The notes below the pieces were generated by a model, which made no database searches, had not been told where the DNA came from, and saw only the letters and a list, made by a program, of their open reading frames with translations. Source: JAMOQA01 sp964420365 (lineage in GTDB: Bacteria; Acidobacteriota; Polarisedimenticolia; J045). Taken from it: DNA of 56,603 nt. Positions 49,386 through 56,603 of this stretch are shown here, in pieces. The translations under genes were made by a program, and so were the position numbers. Position 1 is the stretch's first letter, and each line of letters opens with the position of its first letter. Location of the stretch: positions 1 through 56,603 of the forward strand of contig CAYQTA010000016.1 of NCBI GenBank assembly GCA_964420365.1, read 5' to 3'.

Positions 49386-50879
49386 GTGCGACGGGAAACC
49401 CTCCAGGCAATCCTCGAGGCGGTCACCCGGGTGATCGACGCCGACCTGGCGGCGATTCTCCTGCTCGACACGCCGGGCCGGCTCGTCGCCGTCGCCGCCC
49501 ACGGCAGGCTGGCGACCCCGCGGCTCGAGGGTCTCCGGGTGGACCTGGGGACCCGCCCGACCCTCGCCGACGCGCTGCGGCGGGAGGAACCGACCCTGGT
49601 CTCCGAGCACCACGGCGGCAGGGAACCCGACACCTTCGAGGACGTCGTACCCCTGCCCGGGGACCACTCGTGCCTGGTGGCGCCGCTCCGGGACGACGGC
49701 CGCCTCCTCGGTGCGATGACCCTCGACGCGGCGGCCTGCGGGGTGTTCTCGGAGGTCGAGGTCCGGGCCGTGGGAGCGTTCGCCCTGCTCGCCGCGCGCG
49801 TCCTCGCCGAGGAGGAACGGAGCGATCGTCTCGCCCGCCGGGCGGCCTCCCTCGCGGCGGAACGAGCGGCCCTGGACCCGGAGGGGCCCGCCGGGGCCAC
49901 GCTGGTCGGAACGAGTCCCGCCTTCCGGGCGGCCGTGGAGCGGCTCCGCCTGGTCGCGCCGACACCCGCCACCGTGCTGATCACCGGGGAGACGGGGACG
50001 GGCAAGGAACAGGCGGCGCGGGCGGTCCACCAGTGGTCTCCCCGCGCGAAGGGGCCCTTCATCGCCCTGAACTGCTCCGCCCTCCAGCCGGAACTCGCCC
50101 TCTCCGAGCTGTTCGGCCACGAGAAGGGGGCCTTCACCGGGGCCCATCGCCAGCGAGCGGGCCGGTTCGAGCTCGCCGACGGCGGCACGCTCTTCCTCGA
50201 CGAGGTCGCGGAACTCCCGGCCGGTGCCCAGGCCCAGCTCCTGCGCGTGCTCCAGGAGGGCACCTTCGAGCGTGTCGGCGGGTCGGTCACGCTCCGGGCG
50301 GACGTGCGGATCGTCGCCGCGACCCACCGGGACCTCGAGGAGGAGGTCCGCCGGGGACGCTTCCGCGAGGACCTGCTCTTCCGGGTCGGCGTCTTTCCCG
50401 TGCGCCTGCCCCCGCTCCGGGAACGGGCGGGCGACATCCCCCTCCTCGCCGCCCACTTCCTGGCGCGGCTGCGGGACAAGCTGGCGATGCCCGCGCTCAC
50501 GCTCTCCGAGGAAGCCCTGCGCCGGCTCGAGGTCCACGACTGGCCGGGAAACGTCCGGGAACTGGCCAACGTCCTCGAGCGGGCGGCGATCCTCTCGGGG
50601 GGCGGGACGATCCGGGCCCGCCACCTCGACCTCGGCCGGCGGAGGGACCCTTCCCCCGCGTCCCCGGCCCTCGCGGGGGAGGCACGGGTCCCGCTGCCCC
50701 CGGGGTACCGCCTTCCGCCCGACCTCGGGCGCCTCGACCGGGCCCAGGCGATGGAAATCCTCCGGGCGATCGACGAGGCGGGAGGCAGGATCGCCGGGCC
50801 CGGTGGGGCCGCCGAGAGGCTCGGGCTCCCGCCCGGAACCCTTCGCAGCCGGATCGCCCGTCTCCGCCTGCGTGCCTGA
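49386..50879 (+). CDS. NorR-like sigma-54-dependent transcriptional activator
   Basis: A 497-residue activator with three domains. An N-terminal GAF domain (1-150) resembles that of NorR. Candidate iron ligands match those proposed for E. coli NorR: Arg57 (GTRPTLADAL), Asp82 with Glu85/Asp86 (PDTFED), Cys96 (HSCLVAPL) and Asp114 (TLDAAA). The AAA+ domain has Walker A GETGTGKE at 201-208, the sigma-54 loop GAFTGA at 248-253 and LFLDEVAEL. A Fis-type helix-turn-helix ends the protein (LDRAQAMEILRAID…AAERLGLPPGTLRSRIARLRL). GTG at 49386 follows GGAAGGAG by 6 bases. It probably senses NO and drives dps and perhaps the gene at 50998. Confidence 0.88.
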   Translation: MRRETLQAILEAVTRVIDADLAAILLLDTPGRLVAVAAHGRLATPRLEGLRVDLGTRPTLADALRREEPTLVSEHHGGREPDTFEDVVPLPGDHSCLVAPLRDDGRLLGAMTLDAAACGVFSEVEVRAVGAFALLAARVLAEEERSDRLARRAASLAAERAALDPEGPAGATLVGTSPAFRAAVERLRLVAPTPATVLITGETGTGKEQAARAVHQWSPRAKGPFIALNCSALQPELALSELFGHEKGAFTGAHRQRAGRFELADGGTLFLDEVAELPAGAQAQLLRVLQEGTFERVGGSVTLRADVRIVAATHRDLEEEVRRGRFREDLLFRVGVFPVRLPPLRERAGDIPLLAAHFLARLRDKLAMPALTLSEEALRRLEVHDWPGNVRELANVLERAAILSGGGTIRARHLDLGRRRDPSPASPALAGEARVPLPPGYRLPPDLGRLDRAQAMEILRAIDEAGGRIAGPGGAAERLGLPPGTLRSRIARLRLRA

Positions 50880-50882
50880 CGC

Positions 50883-50905
50883 CCGGATTTCAATCCTGAA
50901 TCCGG
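50883..50905. promoter_or_regulatory. Inverted repeat after the activator gene
   Basis: CCGGATT and AATCCGG are separated by 9 bases, starting 3 bases after the activator stop codon and about 50 bases upstream of the next -24/-12 promoter. It could be a short terminator or an upstream activator site; the dyad differs from the GCGA-N4-TCGC palindromes. Confidence 0.4.
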
Positions 50906-50951
50906 CCCGGCGCAGGGCGATCCGAACATGTCCGAATTCGTTCGAGAGGCG

Positions 50952-50967
50952 CGGCACCCTCCTTGCA
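50952..50967 (+). promoter_or_regulatory. Sigma-54 (-24/-12) promoter for the putative glycoside hydrolase
   Basis: CGGCACCCTCCTTGCA has GG and GC exactly 10 bases apart and matches YTGGCACG-N4-TTGCW at nearly every conserved position, including TTGCA. The predicted start is about 20 bases upstream of the GGAGAGGAGG ribosome site and the ATG at 50998. Confidence 0.8.
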
Positions 50968-50997
50968 AGAAGGCCCCGCTGGAGAGGAGGGTCCTCC

Positions 50998-52377
50998 ATG
51001 AGATCCGTGCACCCCGACACGCCGCCCGCCGTACTCGTGGTGCTGCTCGCGATGCTCGTGGTCGCCGCTCGCCCGTCGGCCATGGCAGCCACCGACGCCG
51101 TGAACGGCGGGACGATCCGCGTGGCGGCCAACTACCACCCCGGGGGAGCCACCCGGGACGAACAGCGCGCGATCGCGGAGACCCACGACCTGGTCGTCCT
51201 CGGAACCGGCTGGGGAGACTCGGGGCCTCCGGACGAGTACTACCGGGTGAACCCGCGGATCGTCGCCCTCGAGTACCAGTCGTGGTTCGACACGGGCCCG
51301 GGCGCCCCGGACTACGAGTACATCTCCGAGAACCACGAGGACTGGTTCTACCACGACCGGGATGGCCACCGGATCGCCACCTACCGGACGGCGAGCCGAC
51401 CCGACTGTGACCCGGCCCGGTGCCCCGCGGAACCCGGCTTCTGCAACTGTCGGTTCGGGCTCAACCTGCGCAACGAGGGATTGCGTCGCTTCGTGGCGGA
51501 GCGTCTTCGGGACCTGGTGACGGCGGGGGGCGAGTGGGCGGCCCGCCGGGCCTTCGACGGGATCTTCCTCGACAACACGTCACCGGCCTGGCCCTATCGT
51601 CCCGTCAAGGTGGCCAACGGTACGGTCAGCGGCGTGCCCGTCTACGAGGACGGAACCGAGCAGACCGAGGCGATGTGGGTCGAGGACCAGGACGGTTTCG
51701 TCGCCGCCATGAAGGAAGCGATCGGCCCCGACAAGGTGCTGCTCTTCAACGGCTGCATGACCAGCGCCAACTACCCGACGTGGCAACCGAATTCCTACCG
51801 CTTCCTCGAGCACGCGGACGGCTGCACGATGGAGGACTGGATCGTCGAGGGGAAGGACCGCGATGCGCGGCCGAAGACCGGGGACGCATGGCGCCGCGAC
51901 ATCGACCTGTTCGCCGGCGTGAACGACCGGGGCAAGTGGTCGACACCGCTGATGGGCAGCGGCGTCCACGAAGCCGGGGTCAACCGCTACGCGATCGCCT
52001 CGGCGCTCCTCATCTGGAAGGGACCGAGGAACGCGATGAACTTCTGGAAGGGGACCGCCATCGAGGCGATTGCCGGGAGGTTCCACGACACCTTCCCCGA
52101 GGCGTCGATCGACCTCGGGACACCCCGCGGAGAGTACGCGACCGACGAGAACGGGATCGCCCGGCGGAAGTGGAGCAACGGCCTCGTGCTGGTGAATCCC
52201 ACGTCGACGACCCGGACCGTTCCACTGGACGAACCGATGCGGACGGCGGACGGGGACCTGGTCACGGAGGTCACGCTGGCGCCCGGCCGCGCCGAGATCC
52301 TCGTCCGGGAGGAGGGCGGCGGCCAGGAGGAGCCGCCCGGTACCGTGGAGAATCTCCACCGCACCGACACCCGCTAG
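50998..52377 (+). CDS. Secreted putative glycoside hydrolase (GHL15-like TIM barrel)
   Basis: A 459-residue exported protein (MRSVHPDTPPAVLVVLLAMLVVAARPSAMAAT). The fold hints are those of hypothetical glycoside hydrolase families: HDLVVLGTGWGDSGPPDEYYRVNPRIVALEYQSW, HEDWFYHDRDGHRI, LRRFVAERLRDLV, RRAFDGIFLDNTSPAWPY (an acidic FLDN strand end), and GPDKVLLFNGCMTSANYP. The C-terminal part resembles a beta-sandwich (NGLVLVNPTSTTRTVPLDEP…ITLAPG-like ending). Three cysteines sit together in PDCDPARCPAEPGFCNC. Specific substrate unknown. Expressed from a sigma-54-type promoter just behind the activator gene. Its TAG overlaps the convergent methyltransferase TAG by sharing CTAG. Confidence 0.75.
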   Translation: MRSVHPDTPPAVLVVLLAMLVVAARPSAMAATDAVNGGTIRVAANYHPGGATRDEQRAIAETHDLVVLGTGWGDSGPPDEYYRVNPRIVALEYQSWFDTGPGAPDYEYISENHEDWFYHDRDGHRIATYRTASRPDCDPARCPAEPGFCNCRFGLNLRNEGLRRFVAERLRDLVTAGGEWAARRAFDGIFLDNTSPAWPYRPVKVANGTVSGVPVYEDGTEQTEAMWVEDQDGFVAAMKEAIGPDKVLLFNGCMTSANYPTWQPNSYRFLEHADGCTMEDWIVEGKDRDARPKTGDAWRRDIDLFAGVNDRGKWSTPLMGSGVHEAGVNRYAIASALLIWKGPRNAMNFWKGTAIEAIAGRFHDTFPEASIDLGTPRGEYATDENGIARRKWSNGLVLVNPTSTTRTVPLDEPMRTADGDLVTEVTLAPGRAEILVREEGGGQEEPPGTVENLHRTDTR

Positions 52378-53186
52378 GTTCCCGGGCGCCTGCGCACGAC
52401 GCAGCTCCACCAGCGCACGGGGCTGGCCTCCCGGGCGTCGACCCGGGCGAGGGAAGCATCGACCCAGGCGTCCCGCGCGGAAACGGGAACTCCCGGGTAG
52501 AGGCGCCCGCCGAACGGCGGGAGGCGCACGAGGGCGGCCAGTTCCACGACCGGGACCGGAACGTCGTCGAGGCGCTCCGCCACGAGTTCCAGCCCCGCCT
52601 CGTCCGCCTGGGCCAGCAGGTCCTCCCGGCGGCGAACCGGCCCCGCCGGTGCGGGCTCCCGGCCGAACCGGCGCTCGCCTTCCCGGGCGAGGGCGACCTG
52701 GAGCGGCGCCGGCGGCAGGTCGGGCACGTCCGCGAGCTGGGCGGCGGGAACGTTCCAGGCGAAGCGCCCACCGGGCCGGAGCACGCGGGCGATCTCGGCA
52801 AGGCAGCGGGCGAGGGGCACGAAGTGCCAGAGGGCGGCGGAGCACGCCCCCGCATCGAAAACCGCCTCGCGAAACGGAAGCGCCGCTGGTGTGACGACGG
52901 CCGTCCCCGCGATGCCCGGGGGAAAACGGGACGCCGCGACCCGCAGCATCGCGGCCGCCCCGTCCGCCAGGACCAGCGAGATCTCCGGCCCCGCGCGGGC
53001 GAGGAGGCGCTCGGCCACGATCCCGGTGCCGGCGGCCAGGTCGAGGATCCGCTCCGCGGGACGCGGTTCGAGGAGGTCGACGAGGATCCCGGCGAGCGCA
53101 CGGTACAGGACGCCCCCGGCGACGATCTCCGCGTACGACTCGGCGGCCCGCGGATCGTCCCAGGAGTCCGGGTCCCGGGGCGCCAC
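52374..53186 (-). CDS. SAM-dependent methyltransferase (Methyltransf_11 type)
   Basis: A 270-residue class I methyltransferase. Motif I RILDLAAGTGIVAERLL (about 38-54), then SLVLADGAAAMLRVA, a post-I acidic end, and LARCLAEIARVLRPGGRFAWNVPAA (motif IV/V region), as in the UbiE/type-11 family. The substrate cannot be inferred. The GTG at 53184-53186 was selected as the first in-frame start after the upstream M28 stop; the ribosome site is weak. It follows the M28 peptidase gene by 8 bases and is probably co-transcribed. Confidence 0.82.
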   Translation of the reverse strand: MAPRDPDSWDDPRAAESYAEIVAGGVLYRALAGILVDLLEPRPAERILDLAAGTGIVAERLLARAGPEISLVLADGAAAMLRVAASRFPPGIAGTAVVTPAALPFREAVFDAGACSAALWHFVPLARCLAEIARVLRPGGRFAWNVPAAQLADVPDLPPAPLQVALAREGERRFGREPAPAGPVRRREDLLAQADEAGLELVAERLDDVPVPVVELAALVRLPPFGGRLYPGVPVSARDAWVDASLARVDAREASPVRWWSCVVRRRPGT

Positions 53187-53194
53187 CGGCCGGC

Positions 53195-54325
53195 TCAGGC
53201 GCGGCCCTCGGCCCAGGCCCGGGCGAGGGCCTCGAGCAGGTCCGCCGCGTCGACCAGGGCGCCGGCATCCAGGTTCTCGGGCACGTCCCGCCGGGAGTGG
53301 ACCGCCAGCACTGCCCGGGAGAGCTTCCCGGAGGTCAGCGTGACGACCCGGCGGCACACCCGCTCGAGGACCGTCGCGTCGGTCGCGGTGCCCGGCGGCA
53401 GGCAGACCCGCCGCGCCGCGACCCCGGCCTCGGAGGCCCGGTCGAGGACCCAGCCGACTGCCGGGTCGCGGCCGACGACGCCGACGGGCCCCGGACCTCC
53501 GACCCCGTCCAGGTTGATCACGAGGGTCGGTTCCAGGTCCCACCCGAGGGCCTCGCCGCGGGCGAGCTCCCGCGCGCCGGCGAGCATGTCCTCCTCCCCG
53601 CCGGTGAAGACGACGACCAACTCGGTCCACGGGGGCGGGTCCGCCGCGAACCGGCGGGCCACCTCGAGGGCGACGGCGAGCGAACCGGCGTTGTCGAGCG
53701 CCCCGGGCGACTCGTTCCCGAACGACAGGGCGGCAAGGCCGAGGAAGGAGAGCGCCCCGGTCCCGGCGAGAAGGCGGCCCAGGCCGTCTCCCGTGCTCTC
53801 GTCGGGGGAGAGCCAGGAAAGAACGACCCCGGCCAGCCCGGCGGTCCCGGCCGCGACCAGCGCTCCCCGGGCTGCCAGGGGAATGTTCTGGGACTTGCTG
53901 TCGTGGTGGGCGACCAGGACGACCCGCCGTTCCGGCTCTTCTACCGGGAACCGCGCGACGAGGTTCGCCGTCTCCGTCTCCCGCTGCCCGTGCTCGAAGA
54001 GGCGGTCGACGCGGAGGAGCGACCGCAGGAGCGCGAATCCCGCGGCGGCGGCCGTGCCGGTGGCGACGATCTCCGGCGGCTTCTTCCGTCCCATCCAGCC
54101 GAGGGCGCAGGCCCCCGCCAGCGCGCTCATCGCGAGGCGGTAGGCCAGGATCGGCCCACCCCGGCGGTAGCGGACCTCGTCCTCGTCCACCTCGAGCCCG
54201 GCCTCGCGGAGCAGCTCCCGCAGCCGGGCCCGGACGCGCTCGTCCCCCGGGCTGCCGGCCGCCCGGGGGATCGCCAGCTCGCGGACCGTCCCGAGGAGAT
54301 CGGGAATCGCCCGGTGCCCGTCCAT
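53195..54325 (-). CDS. Membrane-embedded M28 family peptidase
   Basis: A 376-residue peptidase with the M28 metal ligands: VVLVAHHDSKSQ (His, Asp), GALDNAGS (Asp), VVFTGGEEDML (Glu-Glu), VINLDGVG (Asp) and AVHSRRDVP (His). Unlike secreted members it has hydrophobic stretches inside the domain (AYRLAMSALAGACALGW and EIVATGTAAAAGFALL near 60-100; ALVAAGTAGLAGVVLSWL and LLAGTGALSFLGLAAL near 150-200). It is probably an integral membrane aminopeptidase. No signal peptide. The ATG at 54323-54325 follows GGAGG-like sequence. First gene of a two-gene unit with the methyltransferase. Confidence 0.85.
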   Translation of the reverse strand: MDGHRAIPDLLGTVRELAIPRAAGSPGDERVRARLRELLREAGLEVDEDEVRYRRGGPILAYRLAMSALAGACALGWMGRKKPPEIVATGTAAAAGFALLRSLLRVDRLFEHGQRETETANLVARFPVEEPERRVVLVAHHDSKSQNIPLAARGALVAAGTAGLAGVVLSWLSPDESTGDGLGRLLAGTGALSFLGLAALSFGNESPGALDNAGSLAVALEVARRFAADPPPWTELVVVFTGGEEDMLAGARELARGEALGWDLEPTLVINLDGVGGPGPVGVVGRDPAVGWVLDRASEAGVAARRVCLPPGTATDATVLERVCRRVVTLTSGKLSRAVLAVHSRRDVPENLDAGALVDAADLLEALARAWAEGRA

Positions 54326-54371
54326 GGTCGGCCTCCCTTCCGGCCGGATCGATCCGGCCCACGTGGAGAAG

Positions 54372-54830
54372 CTAGTGCTGGGCGCTCACCGTGACCTTCA
54401 TCTTCTTGACCAGCGGGATCGCGTAGTTCAGGGTGATCCTCCGGATCTGCGCCTGTCCCGCCCGTCCCCGCCAGATCCGCTTGCGGAAGACGAACTCGTC
54501 GATCACCGCGTCGTTCTCGTCGAGGAGGGTCACCTGCACGTTCAGGGTCCAGGCCTGGTCGCCCGGGTTCTCGGCAAACACCGTGTACCGGACCCAGGAG
54601 AACCGGGACTCTCCCCCGGGGGGCGGGAGCAGCTCCCGGATCAGGGGCTTCCGGTCCCGCACGACCTGGATCGTCGTCACCCGCAGGTCCCCGACCGTCA
54701 GGTCGAGCCGCGTCGCCTTGTCCAGGGCGAACGGGACGGTCCTTGCGGCGACGAGCCCCGCTGCCGGCGCGGGAACCACGGCGGCGAGCAGGACGGCGAG
54801 GACGATCAGCAGACTGGTCTCGTGGCGCAT
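54372..54830 (-). CDS. Small secreted protein of unknown function
   Basis: A 152-residue protein with signal peptide MRHETSLLIVLAVLLAAVVPAPAAG. The mature part is a predicted beta sandwich (TRLDLTVGDLRVTTIQVV, RFSWVRYTVFAENPGDQAWTLNVQVTLLDENDAVIDEFVFRKRIW, ITLNYAIPLVKKMKVTVSAQH). This pattern is like FxLYD or late-embryogenesis-type sandwich domains. No specific family can be claimed. GGAGA precedes the ATG. It is separated by 46 bases from the M28 gene and could be the first gene of that operon. Confidence 0.7.
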   Translation of the reverse strand: MRHETSLLIVLAVLLAAVVPAPAAGLVAARTVPFALDKATRLDLTVGDLRVTTIQVVRDRKPLIRELLPPPGGESRFSWVRYTVFAENPGDQAWTLNVQVTLLDENDAVIDEFVFRKRIWRGRAGQAQIRRITLNYAIPLVKKMKVTVSAQH

Positions 54831-54987
54831 CGGCGAGGTCTCCTTCCTGTCCGGCCGGGCCCGGTCGGGCCCGCACCCGGCCGAGCCCATGGTACTCCCC
54901 CGGTCCACGGCGAGCGAAACTGGACGGCCGGTGAATCGGTCCCTAGATTCGCCACGTGGAACATGGCCCCGGCCATGGAGGACATCC

Positions 54988-55860
54988 GTGAACCAGGCGA
55001 CGACGGACGGGACCCTCCACGAGCTGCGCGTGCTGCTCGAGGAGGAGATCCAGGCCGGGCGGCTGACGCTCCCGGTGATGCCGGACGTGGCCCTCCGGGC
55101 ACGGGAAGCGGCCGCCAGCGCCGCCTCGAGCGCCAGGGACCTCGCCCAGATCCTCGAAGCGGACCCCGCCCTGGCCGCCCGGATCCTCAAGATGGCCAAC
55201 TCGGCGATGTACGCCGGGCTCTCCGAGATCCGGGATCTCTCCCACGCGATCGTCCGGCTGGGGGCCGCGATGGTCGTCGCCGTCGTCGTGGGCGCGGCCG
55301 GCAAGGAGGTCTTCCGGACGAAGGACCCCGCGTTCCGGGGCCTCCTCCGCGACTCCTGGGAGGCGTCCGTCCACGCGGCCGCGGTGGCCCGGCTGCTGGC
55401 CGACCGGGCGAGCATGCCCCGGGAGGAGGGGATGCTCGCCGGCCTGCTCCACGCGTCCGGTGACCCGATCCTGGTCCAACTGGTCGAGGACCTGGTCCAC
55501 CAGGGGCGGATCGAGCGCCCCTCCGTCGAGACGATGCGGGAACTGCTCCGGCTCCTCGCGCCCCGGGCGGCCGTGCGGCTGCTCTCCAAGTGGGGCCTCC
55601 CGGAGACGATCGTCCGGGCGATCGAGTACCAGCAGGCGCCGGGAGCGGCCCCGGAACCGTTCCGGAAGGCGGCAGCCCTGGTCACCCTCGCCTCCCTCGC
55701 GGGACGCGGGTCCGTGGCCGGGGAACCGGTGGAAGAGCTGGTCCGGCACCTGGGAAGTCACCCGGCGGCCGGGCTCCTGCTCCTCGACGAGGAGCTCGCA
55801 CGGGAGCTCCTGGACCGTGCGCGGGAGGAAGGACGCGAGATCGCCCAGGCCTTCACCTGA
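54988..55860 (+). CDS. HDOD domain protein
   Basis: A 290-residue protein consisting almost entirely of a HDOD domain: LTLPVMPDVALRAREAAAS, LAQILEADPALAARILKMANSAMYAG, SHAIVRLGAAMVVAVVVGAAGKEVF, then EGMLAGLLHASGDPILVQLVEDLV and LLSKWGLPETIVRAIEYQQAP. The usual HD-like pair is HA here (LLHAS), as in many catalytically inert HDODs. GTG at 54988 lies 7 bases after GGAGGA. It is related to the HDOD half of the regulator at 43259-44482. The following gene is a pseudopilin 128 bases away, so a role in pilus or secretion signalling is possible but unproven. Confidence 0.88.
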   Translation: MNQATTDGTLHELRVLLEEEIQAGRLTLPVMPDVALRAREAAASAASSARDLAQILEADPALAARILKMANSAMYAGLSEIRDLSHAIVRLGAAMVVAVVVGAAGKEVFRTKDPAFRGLLRDSWEASVHAAAVARLLADRASMPREEGMLAGLLHASGDPILVQLVEDLVHQGRIERPSVETMRELLRLLAPRAAVRLLSKWGLPETIVRAIEYQQAPGAAPEPFRKAAALVTLASLAGRGSVAGEPVEELVRHLGSHPAAGLLLLDEELARELLDRAREEGREIAQAFT

Positions 55861-55988
55861 TCGCCCGACAGGCCCGTGCTGAACACCGGTTCAACACGAA
55901 ACGGTTTCGGCCTCAATGGTGCGGTCTCTCGACCGAAAAGAAGTGCGGGGGGGCGCGACGTGACCGGGGCCCCGGGCAGGAGAAGGGC

Positions 55989-56549
55989 ATGCGGAACAGC
56001 CGTGGCTACACCCTGACCGAGATCATCGTGGCGGTGGCGGTGATCGCCATCCTCGCCGGCGCGATGACGCCCCTGATCTTCAAGCAGATCGAGCGGTCCC
56101 GCGCCGCGCGGGCCCGCCAGGACCTGGACGCCATCAAGGCGGCCTTCCCCCAGTACTACGCCGACACCCAGTACTGGCCCTGCCGCTGGGATGCCTCGAC
56201 CAGCCGCAACGTCCACGGTGACTTCACCGCCTTCCGCTGCCTGTACGAGGACGACGACCTGCACGGCTGGGACGGACCGTACCTCAACGAGTCCGCCGGC
56301 CGCGTGGCCGGGCACTACCGCGCCGCCGTGCGCCGGAACGGCGAATGGCACGGCGTCGTCGATCCCTGGGGCCGCCCCTACCGCGTCTTCGAGGCCAACG
56401 TCTCGACCTCCGGGGCGAACTACGGGACCATCGTCCTCTACTCCCGCGGCAAGAACGGCAGGACCGACACGTCCACCGCCAACCTGATCGCCGGCACGGC
56501 CAGTGGAGACGACATCGTCACCATCGTCACCCGCAAGGCCGCGGACTGA
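55989..56549 (+). CDS. Type II secretion/type IV pilus pseudopilin (GspG-like)
   Basis: A 186-residue prepilin. The leader MRNSRG is cut before Tyr in RG|YTLTEIIVAVAVIAILAG, with Glu at position +5 and the 20-residue hydrophobic helix typical of class III leaders. The globular part (QDLDAIKAAFPQYYADTQYWPCRWDAS… GVVDPWGRPYRVFEANVSTSGANYGTIVLYSRGKNG) has the GspG-type ending DPWG.PY…SYG.DG. It is longer than major pseudopilins because of an insert with two cysteines (PCRW, FRCL). GGAGAAGGG precedes the ATG. Another gene starts 31 bases beyond. Confidence 0.88.
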   Translation: MRNSRGYTLTEIIVAVAVIAILAGAMTPLIFKQIERSRAARARQDLDAIKAAFPQYYADTQYWPCRWDASTSRNVHGDFTAFRCLYEDDDLHGWDGPYLNESAGRVAGHYRAAVRRNGEWHGVVDPWGRPYRVFEANVSTSGANYGTIVLYSRGKNGRTDTSTANLIAGTASGDDIVTIVTRKAAD

Positions 56550-56579
56550 GTCCGCCGGCGGGCGGCCGGGAGGCGACCG

Positions 56580-56603
56580 ATGGCGATCCTTCGCTTCGGG
56601 GAG
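56580..56603 (+). CDS. Start of an unidentified gene, cut by the window end
   Basis: ATG at 56580 is preceded by CCGGGAGG with 7 bases spacing and opens MAILRFGE before the window ends. Its position directly after the pseudopilin suggests another component of the same pilus or secretion cluster. Only eight codons are visible. Confidence 0.5.

Noticed and set aside
55877..55907. Short dyads TGAAC-ACCG-GTTCA and GAAAC-G-GTTTC upstream of the pseudopilin
   Set aside because: Arms of only five bases; could be regulator sites but no supporting context.
55909..55922. Sigma-54 promoter for the pseudopilin gene
   Set aside because: GG and GC are 10 bases apart (GGCCTCAATGGTGC), but the rest does not match TGGCAC or TTGCW.

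Overview
This is a very GC-rich window from a Gram-negative bacterium with a free-living, microaerobic to aerobic, protein-scavenging lifestyle. Several signal peptides and lipoboxes, a LolA-like protein, a TonB-type domain and a pseudopilin indicate two membranes. A BlaI/M56-TonB pair, a DUF1684 lipoprotein, Tricorn-like and Asp-box propeller proteins, and a shared C-terminal module rich in G-S-D-G...R-P suggest Acidobacteriota (Thermoanaerobaculia- or Holophagae-like). That assignment is inference; no rRNA or other marker gene is present. I saw no convincing tRNA, insertion sequence, prophage or CRISPR array.

Layout. (1) 1-5 kb: tail of a truncated gene, a repeat array, a convergent blaI-M56 pair with its own operator, then a secreted protein translationally coupled to a LytS/LytTR two-component system. 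(2) 5-15.4 kb, all minus strand: pabC-pabBA (p-aminobenzoate), kbl (glycine C-acetyltransferase), a four-helix membrane protein, a shikimate-kinase-like protein without its P-loop lysine, a DUF1684 lipoprotein, a PLP-dependent trans-sulfuration-type enzyme, and a single-chain fusion of the DNA repair helicase MrfA with the exonuclease MrfB. (3) 15.4-31 kb: a second repeat array, a membrane protein, a tandem UspA protein, methyltransferases, an Asp-box propeller protein, a Tricorn-type protease, an M28 peptidase, small secreted proteins and a superoxide reductase. (4) 31-40 kb: CCA-adding enzyme, LolA-like protein, second Asp-box propeller protein, a third repeat array, and a pair of FG-GAP-type secreted proteins. 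(5) 40-46.2 kb: a tightly coupled six-gene signalling operon: H-NOX, two sister histidine kinases, and three response regulators (REC-HDOD, REC-degenerate HD-GYP, REC alone). (6) 46-56.6 kb: subtilisin-like protease, dps divergent from a norR-like sigma-54 activator with a clear -24/-12 promoter and three palindromes between them, a second -24/-12 promoter ahead of a putative glycoside hydrolase, a methyltransferase, a membrane M28 peptidase, an HDOD protein, and the start of a pseudopilin cluster.

Two themes stand out. First, nitric oxide and redox sensing: an H-NOX operon resembling the Shewanella/Vibrio Hno network but with a different kinase and regulator set, and a NorR-type activator apparently wired to Dps rather than to an NO reductase. 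Second, three intergenic arrays (194-375, 15493-15713, 36612-36772) built from 22-23 bp units at a strict 31 bp period, each with a block of direct copies followed by a block of inverted copies. Each array has its own unit sequence but the same geometry. I know of no described element with this exact layout, and this is the best candidate for something new here.
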